A stretch of 64,000 nt of DNA from JBCCCJ01 sp039029315 (GTDB taxonomy: Bacteria > Bacteroidota > Bacteroidia > J057). The translations under genes were made by a program, and so were the position numbers. How positions within the stretch are numbered: the first letter of the stretch is position 1; every line of letters starts with the position of its first letter. This document shows, piece by piece, positions 42,322-51,412 of this stretch. The stretch spans positions 62,001 through 126,000 of the forward strand of contig JBCCGK010000002.1 in assembly GCA_039029315.1 (NCBI GenBank). The letters run 5' to 3'. The notes below the pieces were generated by a model. That model did not search any database. It was given only the letters and a program-made list of their open reading frames with translations, and was not told the DNA's origin.

Positions 42322-43284
42322 TTAGGAGAAGCGCAATCCTTCCGGGGTCCTTCGGGAGTCTATTTTCCCTTCGGCCAACAACAGATCCAGATAGCCGACC
42401 ATCATAGGAACCGCAGGAAGCGACATCCGCTTGCCATACATTTGTTGCAGCAGACTCATAAAATCAGCATGTCCGGCCTTGATGAGACCCAAGCATTGTT
42501 CTTTTCGAAAGTGGATTCTTGCCACTTGTTTCTGAATCATCTCATGTGCTTCAGTAAAGGGTTCATAATGACCGGGGTAGACCTGATCAATTGCCAATTG
42601 ATTGATTTGCTGATAGGAATCCAGCATTTGAGGCAAAGCGGGGATTCGCTCATAAGGCGGATCAGGATTAGCTTCTATTACTGGCGATGGGGTAATACTG
42701 AGCAGCATATCTGAAGAAATGAGTTCTCTGGATTCAGCATGATAAAAACAGGACTGTGTATTGCTGTGCCCTGGGGTATATAGGGTTTCCCAGCGTCTCC
42801 CTCCAAATTCCAGAGGGTCAGTTATCCCGAAAGTCCGAACGCGATCTGCGGAAACAGATCCCCAATTATTCCCAAAACCGTGATACACTGACATCAGCAT
42901 TTGCCGCAGCGGGCTATCCGGGTCCGAATGAAAATCAAGAATCACCCGATCGATTGCTTCCACACGAATCCTTCGCACTTCTTCCACATTCACAGCCCAC
43001 TCATAGACCAAATCAGAGACCCAAATCTCTGCGTCGGAATGTGCAGCCACAGTGCTTAGGCATCCCATATGGTCTACATGCGCATGCGTAATGATCACTG
43101 TTGAGAGATCGCTCATCTTCAGTCCATGCCTTTGCAATTCTTGTGTCAATACTTGAAAGGATTGTTCTGATCCTTCTCCACAATCAATCAGCACAGGCTC
43201 TGGATCTGTGAACAGGTAGGCATTCACAGTCTTCATCCCATAGATGGTAGGCAGTTCGATTCGATGAGGGTGAGGAAATTTCAT
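42322..43284 (-). CDS. MBL-fold metallo-hydrolase
   Basis: A 320-aa cytoplasmic metallo-beta-lactamase-fold hydrolase. The metal motif HxHxDH is THAHVDHMG (about residues 66-74), with PVLIDCGEGSEQ before it, YTPGHSNTQSCFYH and VYPGHYEPFTEA after. A C-terminal helical part (FMSLLQQMYGKRMSL) resembles the extra domain of LACTB2-like hydrolases. Substrate unassigned (glyoxalase II, thioesterase and nuclease members exist). It is transcribed divergently from miaA with 45 bp between starts. Confidence 0.88.
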   Translation of the reverse strand: MKFPHPHRIELPTIYGMKTVNAYLFTDPEPVLIDCGEGSEQSFQVLTQELQRHGLKMSDLSTVIITHAHVDHMGCLSTVAAHSDAEIWVSDLVYEWAVNVEEVRRIRVEAIDRVILDFHSDPDSPLRQMLMSVYHGFGNNWGSVSADRVRTFGITDPLEFGGRRWETLYTPGHSNTQSCFYHAESRELISSDMLLSITPSPVIEANPDPPYERIPALPQMLDSYQQINQLAIDQVYPGHYEPFTEAHEMIQKQVARIHFRKEQCLGLIKAGHADFMSLLQQMYGKRMSLPAVPMMVGYLDLLLAEGKIDSRRTPEGLRFS

Positions 43285-43316
43285 GGGCCGAAATTACAAA
43301 TGCTAAGGGAATCTCC

Positions 43317-43324
43317 TATTTTTG
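43317..43324 (+). promoter_or_regulatory. -7-like element at the miaA start
   Basis: TATTTTTG matches TAnnTTTG but lies only 5 bp before the ATG at 43330, so use would give an almost leaderless mRNA. On the opposite strand, TAATTTCG at 43289-43296 is a one-mismatch -7 for the divergent MBL gene. No -33 is evident for either. Confidence 0.3.
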
Positions 43325-43329
43325 TGCTG

Positions 43330-44241
43330 ATGAAATGTCTGATATGTATAACGGGTCCCACAGCTGTAGGAAAAACTGCACTCTCCCTTCGGTTGGCACG
43401 CTCCTACAGGACCGAAATTCTGTCGGGAGACTCCAGACAGATGTACCGATACATGGACATTGGGACAGCGAAGCCAAGTCTTGAAGAAAGGGCAGAGATT
43501 CCCCATCATTTTATTAATTGCCTGAATCCAGATGAGGGATATAGCGCTGGTCAATTTGAAAGAGAGGCTGATCAGTTGATACAAACCCTATTCAAGAAGC
43601 ATGATGTTCTCCTTGTTACTGGTGGGTCAACCTTGTACATGAATGCCTTATGGAATGGATTCAATGACATGCCAGATATTCCACCGGAAATAAGAGACCA
43701 ACTTACCCATGAATGGCAGAACAAGGGGTTGTCTCCCTTACTGGAAGAATTGAATACCGTCGACCCACAAACCTATCAGCAAATAGATAGGCAGAATCCT
43801 GCCCGAATTATTCGTGCACTTGAGGTATTCAGAGCGAGTGGCAAACCTATATCAGCCTTTCGGACGGGACGCCCTCCCAAACAATGCGCATACCAACTTC
43901 TCAAAATCGGTCTTATGGATGAACGGGAAGTCTTGTATCACAGGATCAATCAGCGGGTTCTTGCCATGCTGGAGGCGGGTCTTGAGGAAGAATGTCGTCA
44001 GTTATTGACATTGGGCTATTCCCCTGACATGCGTGCCTTACAGGCCATTGGTTATGGAGAGATCTATCAATATTTTGCTGGTGAGACAACCAAAGCTGAA
44101 GCCATTTCCCTCATCCAACGCAATAGCAGACGCTACGCCAAGCGGCAGTTGACCTATTATCGAAAATTTCCAGATATCCATTGGTTTCAGGCCGGAGATT
44201 GGGAGGCAGTAGATAGCTGGATCCAGGAATCACTTCTATGA
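43330..44241 (+). CDS. miaA: tRNA dimethylallyltransferase
   Basis: A 303-aa enzyme that adds the isopentenyl group to A37 of tRNAs reading UNN codons. The P-loop is CITGPTAVGKTALS (residues ~5-18), followed by ILSGDSRQMYRYMDIGTAKP (substrate-binding DSRQxY), GYSAGQFE, VTGGSTLYMNAL, RNPARIIRALEV-like NPARIIRALEVFRASGKP, and the C-terminal tRNA-contacting AIGYGEIYQY and RRYAKRQLTYYRK. The frame is open from 43264, which would overlap the MBL start; ATG 43330 fits the usual family N-terminus. It overlaps the convergent P-type ATPase stop by 6 nt. Confidence 0.94.
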   Translation: MKCLICITGPTAVGKTALSLRLARSYRTEILSGDSRQMYRYMDIGTAKPSLEERAEIPHHFINCLNPDEGYSAGQFEREADQLIQTLFKKHDVLLVTGGSTLYMNALWNGFNDMPDIPPEIRDQLTHEWQNKGLSPLLEELNTVDPQTYQQIDRQNPARIIRALEVFRASGKPISAFRTGRPPKQCAYQLLKIGLMDEREVLYHRINQRVLAMLEAGLEEECRQLLTLGYSPDMRALQAIGYGEIYQYFAGETTKAEAISLIQRNSRRYAKRQLTYYRKFPDIHWFQAGDWEAVDSWIQESLL

Positions 44242-46353
44242 AAGGCTCTTGATTTTGAGGCGGAGTGAGTTGCCAATGACCATGACATCCGATAAGGCCA
44301 TCGCAGCTGCAGCCAAAATGGGTTTGAGCATTCCAACCGCAGCGAAAGGAATCGCAATAACATTATACAGGAATGCCCACAAGAGATTTTGGCGAATGGT
44401 CAAGACCGTATGTCGACTGATTTTATGCAAGGATTCAAGAGAAGTCAATTTTCCATTGATAAGGAGAATCTGTGCAGATTGAATCGCAATATCGGTTGCC
44501 CCTCCCAGAGAAATTCCCACAGTCGCTTTGGCAAGGGCTGGGGCGTCATTGATACCATCTCCCACCATCGCTGTCGGACTGTCTTGAGACAGTTGTTCTA
44601 TCAAGGCAAGCTTTTCCTGGGGCAATTTTTCTGCATAGACTTTCGTAATTCCCAACTGTTGAGCAACACGATCACAAGCAGCCTGACGATCTCCACTAAG
44701 CATGATAGTTTCAATCCCTCGGGACTGAAAGTAGGTCAGCATTTCGATCGCTTCTGGTCTCAATTTATCCTTCAAATCCAGACACGCCCAAAGCATTCCA
44801 TTTTTGAGCAGGTACAACTGATGTGTGTTGTTCTGGGTGAGGTGTGCTGCTAGTCGAAAAGATCCCAGTTGATACAAATTCCCTTCCTGATCCTTGCCCT
44901 GCATTCCCAACCCTTTGGTTTCTTCAACCTCATGCATCGGGATCATTGCATGTTGAGCCAACTCTTTGGCTAGAGATTTTGCAATAGGATGAGAGGAGAA
45001 ACGCTCCAGAGAATAAATCACTTGCTCAATTTTTTCCATCTCATCTTCTTCTGCATAAATTCTGTCAATGCTAAATTCTCCACTGGTCAAGGTACCTGTC
45101 TTGTCAAACACAACACGCCTGATCTTGGCAAATTGTTCCAAGGTCCGGCCTCCTTTAATCAGAATTCCTTTTCTGGAAGCACGGCCAATCCCTACGACGA
45201 CGGCAGTAGGTGTGGCCAATCCCATGGCACAGGGACAGGAGATTACCAGCACAGCTACACTATGAATCAATGCCTGCTGGAGAGACAAGCCAAAAACGCC
45301 CCAGGACAACAGAAATGTAACAGCGGCAATAGCCAATACTACGGGAACAAAGACTGCACTGATTTTATCAGCCAACTGCTGAATGGGTGGCTTATCTCCT
45401 TGTGCTTGTTTGACCAATTCTATGATTTGAGAGAGAAGGGTTCCCTTCCCGATTTCTTTGGTAAGTACCTGGACCGATCCATTGATGAGGACGGTTCCGC
45501 CAATTGCTCCATCCCCGACAGTTACAGATCGAGGAAAACTCTCTCCTGTAATGGCGGATTCATCGATTTCCCCTTCACCTGAGAGAACCATCCCGTCCAC
45601 TGGTATCTGATCCCCACTATTGACCAACAGGATATCTTTTTTGCGAACCTCTGTGATGGAAATTTCTTCGATGATTGTCTCGGTCCCATTTCTGCCAATC
45701 CGTTTGGCCATTTTTGGCTGCAAGGAGGCGAGTTCTCGAATGGCACTGGTAGTTTTTCTGACCGAACGATGCTCCATGACATTGCCCAACAATACCAGAG
45801 TGATGATGCTCGCAGCAGTTTCATAAAACAAAAAGTCTGGCCCCAATTGCCAAATGGTTCCATATAAACTGTAGAAGAAGGCTGCACTAGTGCCAATAGA
45901 AATCAGTACATCCATATTCGGGACTCCTGATTTCAGCGAGCCCAGGGCACTTTTTCCAAAATGATGAATCCCTGCCAAAAAGACCGGCAAACTCAGCAAC
46001 AACTGCACATATGGCTTGTGTAAGAATTCCCATGAGACAAACATGTGCAACAAGAGGGGGAGAGTCCAGATCATGCAAAACAAAAACAGTTTTTCGATTC
46101 GACTCAGGCCCGCATTGTCTTCTTGCTGCTGCTCAGCATCTACAACCTCAAATCCCAGACTCTCAATTCCTTGAATTACCCCAGGAATTTCCTTCTGGTT
46201 CAGCTGTTCAAAAAACACTTCTTCTGTGGCGAAATCGACACGAACGCCTTCAAATCCAGTTTTTTTGAGATATTTTTCAATCCCCATCGCACAGTTGGCA
46301 CAATTCATCCCTTTCACTTGTAGGGCTACTGCTGCTTGGGTTGTTTCACGCAT
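44236..46353 (-). CDS. copA: Copper-type heavy-metal P1B-ATPase
   Basis: A 705-aa metal-exporting ATPase. An N-terminal HMA domain carries the metal site GMNCANC (residues 15-21). Transmembrane helices follow, then the actuator TGES motif, the transmembrane metal motif CPC in SCPCAMGLATPT (~375), phosphorylation site DKTGTLTSGE, the P1B His-Pro in RFSSHPIAKSLA, and MVGDGINDAPALAKATVGI. CPC with GMNCANC indicates Cu(I) rather than Zn/Cd. It should protect the cytoplasm from copper or feed metal to envelope enzymes. A -7 element at 46380-46387 precedes it. Confidence 0.92.
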   Translation of the reverse strand: MRETTQAAVALQVKGMNCANCAMGIEKYLKKTGFEGVRVDFATEEVFFEQLNQKEIPGVIQGIESLGFEVVDAEQQQEDNAGLSRIEKLFLFCMIWTLPLLLHMFVSWEFLHKPYVQLLLSLPVFLAGIHHFGKSALGSLKSGVPNMDVLISIGTSAAFFYSLYGTIWQLGPDFLFYETAASIITLVLLGNVMEHRSVRKTTSAIRELASLQPKMAKRIGRNGTETIIEEISITEVRKKDILLVNSGDQIPVDGMVLSGEGEIDESAITGESFPRSVTVGDGAIGGTVLINGSVQVLTKEIGKGTLLSQIIELVKQAQGDKPPIQQLADKISAVFVPVVLAIAAVTFLLSWGVFGLSLQQALIHSVAVLVISCPCAMGLATPTAVVVGIGRASRKGILIKGGRTLEQFAKIRRVVFDKTGTLTSGEFSIDRIYAEEDEMEKIEQVIYSLERFSSHPIAKSLAKELAQHAMIPMHEVEETKGLGMQGKDQEGNLYQLGSFRLAAHLTQNNTHQLYLLKNGMLWACLDLKDKLRPEAIEMLTYFQSRGIETIMLSGDRQAACDRVAQQLGITKVYAEKLPQEKLALIEQLSQDSPTAMVGDGINDAPALAKATVGISLGGATDIAIQSAQILLINGKLTSLESLHKISRHTVLTIRQNLLWAFLYNVIAIPFAAVGMLKPILAAAAMALSDVMVIGNSLRLKIKSLS

Positions 46354-46379
46354 AATTCTTGATTAGCAACTTTTCTACA

Positions 46380-46387
46380 CAAAGATA
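46380..46387 (-). promoter_or_regulatory. -7 element for the copper ATPase gene
   Basis: On the minus strand TATCTTTG matches TAnnTTTG exactly and lies 26 bp before the ATG at 46353. A -33 TTTG at proper distance is not evident. Confidence 0.45.
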
Positions 46388-46538
46388 CGATTTTATTATG
46401 CGTGTGTTTGTTGACTTTTTCTTGAATTATGGGACTCATGATAGAGGAGGATCTTACATGAGTCATGAGCGGTCTGAGAAAAATCTCTGTTGCGATTCAA
46501 GGAAGATTTTCTGTTTTTTACACAAAAATCCAATCATA

Positions 46539-47321
46539 ATGAAAGAGTACCCCCACATTCCCAAATTCCTAATGATCCTTGTTCTGGTATTCAGCACAAG
46601 TATGCTTGTTGCTCAACGCCCTAGTGGTAAGCAAATCGACAAAGAGCTGAAAAGTGTGATGAAAGAGTTGCCTGAAGATATGAGAATCCAGGTCCTGGAA
46701 TATGCCCAACGCAAGCTGGCTGTCAAAGCACGATTGGCAGAACAAGCCGCAGAAGAGGCGGCAAAATTGGCAGAGGCTAAAAAAACTGTGAATGAGACGC
46801 CAGCACAAAAGGTACAACCTGTGCAAGCCAAAGCCAAGCCCGTTGCCACACCTCAACCCAAAGAGGCTGCCAAGGGACAAGCCATCGAACTCAAGCAAAA
46901 ATCTCCGAGTTCTGCTTCTGTCTCTGCTCCAAGAGGCCCTCAGGCGCCCGCGAAGCCCAAACCATCTTACCTGGAAGAAGCGCAATCTCTTCCAGCAACC
47001 AAAATTGCATGGGATGGAACTACCTATGATTTTGGAACCAGAAAAACTGGTGAAATCATAAAGCATACTTACACCTTTAAAAATACAGGAGACAAACCCC
47101 TCAAGCTCACACGTGTCAAAGCCTCTTGCGGATGTACCACTCCCAACTATACCAGAGAAGAAATCGCGCCAGGTGAGGAAGGATTTATTGATGTCTCCTT
47201 CAATAGCAAAGGAAAATCTGGCCCTCAAACCAAGACAATCACTGTTACTGGGAACTTCCTGCCCAACAACATGGTCTTAAAACTCCGTGGGACACTGGAA
47301 AAACCTGCCGCATCTGAATAG
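46539..47321 (+). CDS. DUF1573 protein with Lys/Ala/Pro-rich linker
   Basis: A 260-aa exported protein. The signal peptide (FLMILVLVFSTSMLVAQ) is followed by a helical Lys/Ala/Glu segment (~40-75), an Ala/Pro/Lys linker (~80-150) and a C-terminal DUF1573 domain with YDFGTRKTGEIIKHTYTFKNTGDKPLKL, KASCGCTTPNYTREEIAPGEEGFIDVSFNS. The SCGCT motif is the family hallmark in Bacteroidota envelope proteins of unknown role. In-frame ATGs upstream lack a signal peptide, so 46539 is preferred. It ends with a clear terminator. Confidence 0.85.
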   Translation: MKEYPHIPKFLMILVLVFSTSMLVAQRPSGKQIDKELKSVMKELPEDMRIQVLEYAQRKLAVKARLAEQAAEEAAKLAEAKKTVNETPAQKVQPVQAKAKPVATPQPKEAAKGQAIELKQKSPSSASVSAPRGPQAPAKPKPSYLEEAQSLPATKIAWDGTTYDFGTRKTGEIIKHTYTFKNTGDKPLKLTRVKASCGCTTPNYTREEIAPGEEGFIDVSFNSKGKSGPQTKTITVTGNFLPNNMVLKLRGTLEKPAASE

Positions 47322-47347
47322 ACAGAAATCATCTATATCCAATAATC

Positions 47348-47388
47348 AAAAGGGGAGAGCTCAATCGGTTTTTCCCCTTTTCTTTTCC
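47348..47388 (+). terminator. Intrinsic terminator of the DUF1573 gene
   Basis: AAAAGGGGA (47348-47356) pairs with TCCCCTTTT (47373-47381), followed by CTTTTCC. It ends plus-strand transcription before phhB. Confidence 0.7.
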
Positions 47389-47409
47389 TTCGAATAAATA
47401 AATGCTTCC

Positions 47410-47439
47410 TTTGTCCCATCTTGATTAGCTATATATTTG
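47410..47439 (+). promoter_or_regulatory. Full -33/-7 promoter for phhB-dut
   Basis: TTTG at 47410-47413 and TATATTTG at 47432-47439 are 18 bp apart, an exact fit to both boxes of the Bacteroidota consensus TTTG...TAnnTTTG. The ATG of phhB is 22 bp downstream. Confidence 0.7.
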
Positions 47440-47461
47440 TCCGCTATTAATCATTCAAAAC

Positions 47462-47758
47462 ATGGCGCATACCTACGATGAACAGTCCGCAGTCTCGAAA
47501 TTATCGGCACTGACAAACTGGACTTATCAAAATCAAGGCATTGAAAAAGAATTTGTATTCACCAACTTTATTGAAGCATTTGGGTTTATGAGTCAGGTGG
47601 CTATTCTCGCCGAGAAAGCCAATCATCATCCTGAATGGTCCAATGTCTACCACAAGGTCCATATCCGACTCAGCACACATGATGCTGGCGGCTTGACCGA
47701 TTTCGATTTCGATTTAGCAGCAGAAATAGAGAACATATGTTATCTGTCAAAATCATAA
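47462..47758 (+). CDS. phhB: Pterin-4a-carbinolamine dehydratase
   Basis: A 98-aa enzyme that dehydrates 4a-hydroxytetrahydrobiopterin to regenerate the cofactor of aromatic amino acid hydroxylases. It shows the full family pattern: WTYQNQGIEKEFVFTNFIEAFGFM, AEKANHHPEWSNVYHKV and the closing LSTHDAGGLTDFDFDLA. The paired histidines in NHHPEW and the His-Asp in STHDAGG are active-site residues. The last 22 bases overlap the dut start, suggesting coupling. No phenylalanine hydroxylase is in the window. Confidence 0.95.
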   Translation: MAHTYDEQSAVSKLSALTNWTYQNQGIEKEFVFTNFIEAFGFMSQVAILAEKANHHPEWSNVYHKVHIRLSTHDAGGLTDFDFDLAAEIENICYLSKS

Positions 47759-48174
47759 ACACCTCTCCTCATCCCCTTCCCAAATATGCAACGGTCGCCT
47801 CGGCAGGAGTAGATCTGTATGCCAATAATACCGAACCGATCAGACTCGAAAGCCTTGAACGCGCCATGGTTCCTACCGGCATCTTTATCGAACTACCCGT
47901 TGGGTATGAAGCCCAGGTGAGACCTCGAAGCGGCCTCGCTGTCCGACATGGGATTTCTTTGGTTAATACCCCTGGCACCATTGATGCAGATTATCGCGGA
48001 GAAATCCATGCGGTTCTTGTGAATTTGAGCAATGATCCGTTCGTCATTCAAGCTGGAGAAAGAATCGCTCAAATGGTGATCTCCAAACATGAACAGGTAG
48101 AATGGCTGGAAGTGGAAGAGCTTTCGGATACAGAAAGAGGAAGTGGAGGATTTGGACATACTGGCACAAAGTAA
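47737..48174 (+). CDS. dut: dUTP diphosphatase
   Basis: A 145-aa trimeric dUTPase, which removes dUTP and makes dUMP for dTMP synthesis. All five motifs are present: SAGVDLYAN (1), RPRSGLAV (2), NTPGTIDADYRGEI (3, uracil pocket and catalytic Asp), AGERIAQMVI (4), and the C-terminal RGSGGFGHTGTK (5, P-loop-like). The length is normal. It overlaps phhB upstream and a TPR lipoprotein gene follows after 150 bp. Confidence 0.96.
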   Translation: MLSVKIINTSPHPLPKYATVASAGVDLYANNTEPIRLESLERAMVPTGIFIELPVGYEAQVRPRSGLAVRHGISLVNTPGTIDADYRGEIHAVLVNLSNDPFVIQAGERIAQMVISKHEQVEWLEVEELSDTERGSGGFGHTGTK

Positions 48175-48327
48175 GTAAATTGAGGCTAGTGGGCTTTTCA
48201 CACAAAATCAGGTTCACGAATGATTGCCAATAGTTCGGGATCTGTGGCTGTAACTCATCCCCTATCATGTTCTCGATATCAGTCGCAAGAACAAAAGCTG
48301 AAGCACTACCGACTTGATCATATATTT

Positions 48328-50100
48328 ATGCAAAAACTCCATAGCAATCAGACACGCAGCCATTTCATCAGACTGTCCCTGAGTCAGGGGATACTCATTG
48401 GATGTTTTGTTCTGGCCATCGGGCTTGTCTCATGCAAAAGTTCTCAACCTATAGGTTCTTCCACAGATCCTGGCCCACCCAAAGGACTGGATGAGCTTAC
48501 CCTGGATAAGGAGAAGGTTGACAAACGCTATGTGGATGCCTGCACACACATGATTCGAGGAGATTTGCGCGTGGCCATGGATTTGTTCAAGGAGGTTCTT
48601 AAACTAGTCCCGGACCACCATGCCTCTATGTATAACATTGCCAAACTGGCCATTGAACAACGGCAATATGATGATGCTATCACCTATGCCAGCAGGGCAC
48701 TGGATGCGGACAAAACCAACTATTGGTACTATCAAGTCCTCAAGCAAGCGTACGAATTCAAAGGTGAGTTCGCAAGGGCCATCGAAGTACAGGAAGAAAT
48801 CGTTCGACAATTTCCCGCCAAAATTGATGATCGAATTCAGTTGGCCGAACTCTATATCCGAAACAGGGAGATGAACAAGGGAATCACCACACTGACACAG
48901 ATCGAGGAAGAAATGGGCCCTAGTGATGAAATCTCTCTGCGAAAGTTCCAGATATTCATGAGACAAAAAGAATATGATCAGGCCTTGGTGATTGTGAATC
49001 AATTGTTGGATGGTCATCCTTCAGAGCCTCGATTCTACCAGATGAAATATGATGTCTTGAATCGGTTGGGCAAAAATGCAGAAGGGATATTGGTTTTGGA
49101 TGAGTTATTGGATAGAGATCCTGACAATGGATTTGCCCTCCTCTCTCTGGCAGATCACTATCGCAAACTCAACAACACAGAAAAGTCTGATTTTTATCTT
49201 TTTCAGGCCTTTGAGAATCCTGAAATTGAACAAAGTGGAAAAATTCAAATCATCCAGAATCTTCTTCGGATGACTCCCGATAATCCTAGCATATTTCCCA
49301 GAGTCCAAAAACTGGCTGCCATCTTTAATCGGACGCATCCTGGCTCTGCTCAGGCTTATGCCCTGCAAGGAAAATTATTTTTGCTGGATAGCAAGGTCGA
49401 TTCGGCCAGGCTGTATTACAGAAAAAGTCTGGACATTGAATCCAGCAATATTCCTGTGTGGCTTGATTTGATCGAAACCTCTTTTGGCACCAGAGACTTT
49501 CAGCAATTGTATAAGGATGCTGAAGAAGCCCTAGAGTTCTATCCCAATCAGGAGCAGTTTCTGTACTTTTTGGGGATTTCTGGTTCCCAAATTGGAGAAT
49601 ATCGATCGGCAACCAATGCCCTGGAGAAAATCAAGCGCATTGGGACAGCTGGTGAACAGTTGATGGCGCAAGCGTGTGCAGAACTTGGGCAGCTATACCA
49701 TTATCAAAAAGAATACGAAAAGTCAGATAAAAATTTCGATCAGGCATTGCGCTATACGCCAGATGACGATATCCTCCTGAACAACTATGCCTATTTCCTC
49801 TCTGAAAGAAATTCACGCCTTTCAGAAGCTCAGGAACTTATTGAGAAAGCCCTTGACACTCAACCAGAGCAACCCTCCTACCTGGATACGTATGGATGGA
49901 TATTGTTCAAACAGGGCAAATACAATGAAGCTGAGAAGTGGATCAAAAAAGCAGTGGATCTCAATCCTGATGCCGAGATTCTGGAGCACTATGGTGATGT
50001 TCTCTACAAATTGGGCAAAAAGGACGATGCCAAAATCCAATGGGAGCGTGCCAGAGTAGCAGGTTCTGAATTGGATCTGGACAAAAAACTCAATCAGTAG
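48328..50100 (+). CDS. TPR-repeat lipoprotein
   Basis: A 590-aa lipoprotein. Signal peptide GILIGCFVLAIGLVSCKSS places the lipidated Cys at about residue 36. The body is made of TPR helices (e.g. YVDACTHMIRGDLRVAMDLFKEVLKLVPDH, YDDAITYASRALDADKTN, AQELIEKALDTQPEQPSYLDTYGWILFKQGKYNEAEKWIKKAVDLNPDA). The last repeats are the classic NPDA-type. In other Bacteroidota, a TPR protein like this sits near dut and just before DUF4292-envC; here those two are 6 kb away beyond a minus-strand block. Probable outer-membrane scaffold. Confidence 0.85.
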   Translation: MQKLHSNQTRSHFIRLSLSQGILIGCFVLAIGLVSCKSSQPIGSSTDPGPPKGLDELTLDKEKVDKRYVDACTHMIRGDLRVAMDLFKEVLKLVPDHHASMYNIAKLAIEQRQYDDAITYASRALDADKTNYWYYQVLKQAYEFKGEFARAIEVQEEIVRQFPAKIDDRIQLAELYIRNREMNKGITTLTQIEEEMGPSDEISLRKFQIFMRQKEYDQALVIVNQLLDGHPSEPRFYQMKYDVLNRLGKNAEGILVLDELLDRDPDNGFALLSLADHYRKLNNTEKSDFYLFQAFENPEIEQSGKIQIIQNLLRMTPDNPSIFPRVQKLAAIFNRTHPGSAQAYALQGKLFLLDSKVDSARLYYRKSLDIESSNIPVWLDLIETSFGTRDFQQLYKDAEEALEFYPNQEQFLYFLGISGSQIGEYRSATNALEKIKRIGTAGEQLMAQACAELGQLYHYQKEYEKSDKNFDQALRYTPDDDILLNNYAYFLSERNSRLSEAQELIEKALDTQPEQPSYLDTYGWILFKQGKYNEAEKWIKKAVDLNPDAEILEHYGDVLYKLGKKDDAKIQWERARVAGSELDLDKKLNQ

Positions 50101-50261
50101 ATGCTGACTTCATGGACAGGATTCTTCTGGGAAGCGAAGCCAGGATTCACCCCTCTCCTCAGCCGCAATGTTTGAGGCGAACCAGCCTTCCCTTTCGCAT
50201 CTCGCATTTGATGGGGTTGAAAGATCTTTTTCAAACCATTACAATCATTCATTCGCTCGCC

Positions 50262-51404
50262 TTACGGATAAGCAACAGCAAATTCGGTTTTGCCATTTCT
50301 AATTTCCAGAAATTCTTCCGGATTACTTCGCTTATACAATCGGCAGGAAAATTCTGCTGATAGCTGAATGGCCTTCTGTTGATCGATGTCCGTCCACTCA
50401 GGTCCTACTGACAAGATGCGAAAGCTATGTTCCAAACCCTGCCCAGCTGGTCCGTCTGTTGTATACACCTCTCCTTCTTCATTCGTCCACTCAATGTATA
50501 CACTCCCTGTATAGGGATCAGTCAGTACTGGCTCATATTCAATAAATGAGGCACAGGAGGCTCCTTCTTCAGAAAATACATTTTTGATATCGCAGCATAC
50601 GGTTCCATCAGCCTTGATCAAGACCATTTTTACTTCGTAGATACCTGGGTGATCATAGGTGTGAGAAGGAGCAAATTCTTGAGAATTAGAATGCCCATCT
50701 CCAAAATTCCAGTAAACTTCCTGAAATTCAGCCGTGAACGGTTCAGGCGTAGCCTTAAAGGCCACAGAGTTATTTCCTTGCCACTCATGGGCAAAACCGA
50801 TTTGGCAATGATGAAAGAACTTCCCCGCCCGAACCTGATGCCGACTGACATCCAGGCATCCATTGGCATCTTTGATCTCAACAGAGACTTCATATAGACC
50901 AGAACCTGAATAAGAATACGCTGGTTCAGTCTCATTGGAAGAGAAACTTGAATTGAGTTCTTCTCCGAAATTCCAGGAGTAGGTAAATGGAGGCGTACCA
51001 CTGGAATGTGCCTTGAAAGAAAAGGTCAAGGAATCGGTTTGAAATACTTGTCCACGATACGGGAGCGTCTCTGCAACAAAGGTTGAGGGAACTTCTGTTG
51101 GAGAATTAATTACCGTTGAGACAACTTTATCTCGTATCACAATCCGCATAGATTCCCGGCAACTTTCACAGGAGGTGGGGCGAAACGTTCCCAGGAATTC
51201 TTTTACGCCAAAGCTATCGATCCGATAATCTGCATCCAGATAATAGTCATCGATTCCTGCTTGTAAATGTATTGATTCTCCGTCCAGATCCGCTTCTACC
51301 CAAAAGACAGGTTCAGTAGATTCTGGAAGATGTAATTCTTTCCGACAGCCAACACTGATTCCCACCAACAGAATCAACATACAAATAGAAAAAATATGTC
51401 TCAT
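50262..51404 (-). CDS. PKD-domain lipoprotein
   Basis: A 380-aa lipoprotein (ICMLILLVGISVGCRK, Cys at about residue 20). After an N-terminal beta region it carries two PKD domains: FTYSWNFGEE...SYSGSGLYEVSVEIKDANGC and FQEVYWNFGDG...HTYDHPGIYEVKMVLIKADG, separated by two cysteine-containing segments. PKD domains mediate surface binding. No T9SS tail is visible, which fits lipid anchoring. It is the last gene of a four-gene minus-strand block with an ECF sigma factor and follows the barrel-type protein by 8 nt. Confidence 0.85.
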   Translation of the reverse strand: MRHIFSICMLILLVGISVGCRKELHLPESTEPVFWVEADLDGESIHLQAGIDDYYLDADYRIDSFGVKEFLGTFRPTSCESCRESMRIVIRDKVVSTVINSPTEVPSTFVAETLPYRGQVFQTDSLTFSFKAHSSGTPPFTYSWNFGEELNSSFSSNETEPAYSYSGSGLYEVSVEIKDANGCLDVSRHQVRAGKFFHHCQIGFAHEWQGNNSVAFKATPEPFTAEFQEVYWNFGDGHSNSQEFAPSHTYDHPGIYEVKMVLIKADGTVCCDIKNVFSEEGASCASFIEYEPVLTDPYTGSVYIEWTNEEGEVYTTDGPAGQGLEHSFRILSVGPEWTDIDQQKAIQLSAEFSCRLYKRSNPEEFLEIRNGKTEFAVAYP

Positions 51405-51412
51405 GTTTTTTG

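Noticed and set aside
46569..47228. 219-aa minus-strand frame over the DUF1573 gene
   Set aside because: Phe/Leu/Cys/Arg-rich mirror of the Lys/Ala/Pro linker; the plus-strand gene has a signal peptide and the SCGCT motif.
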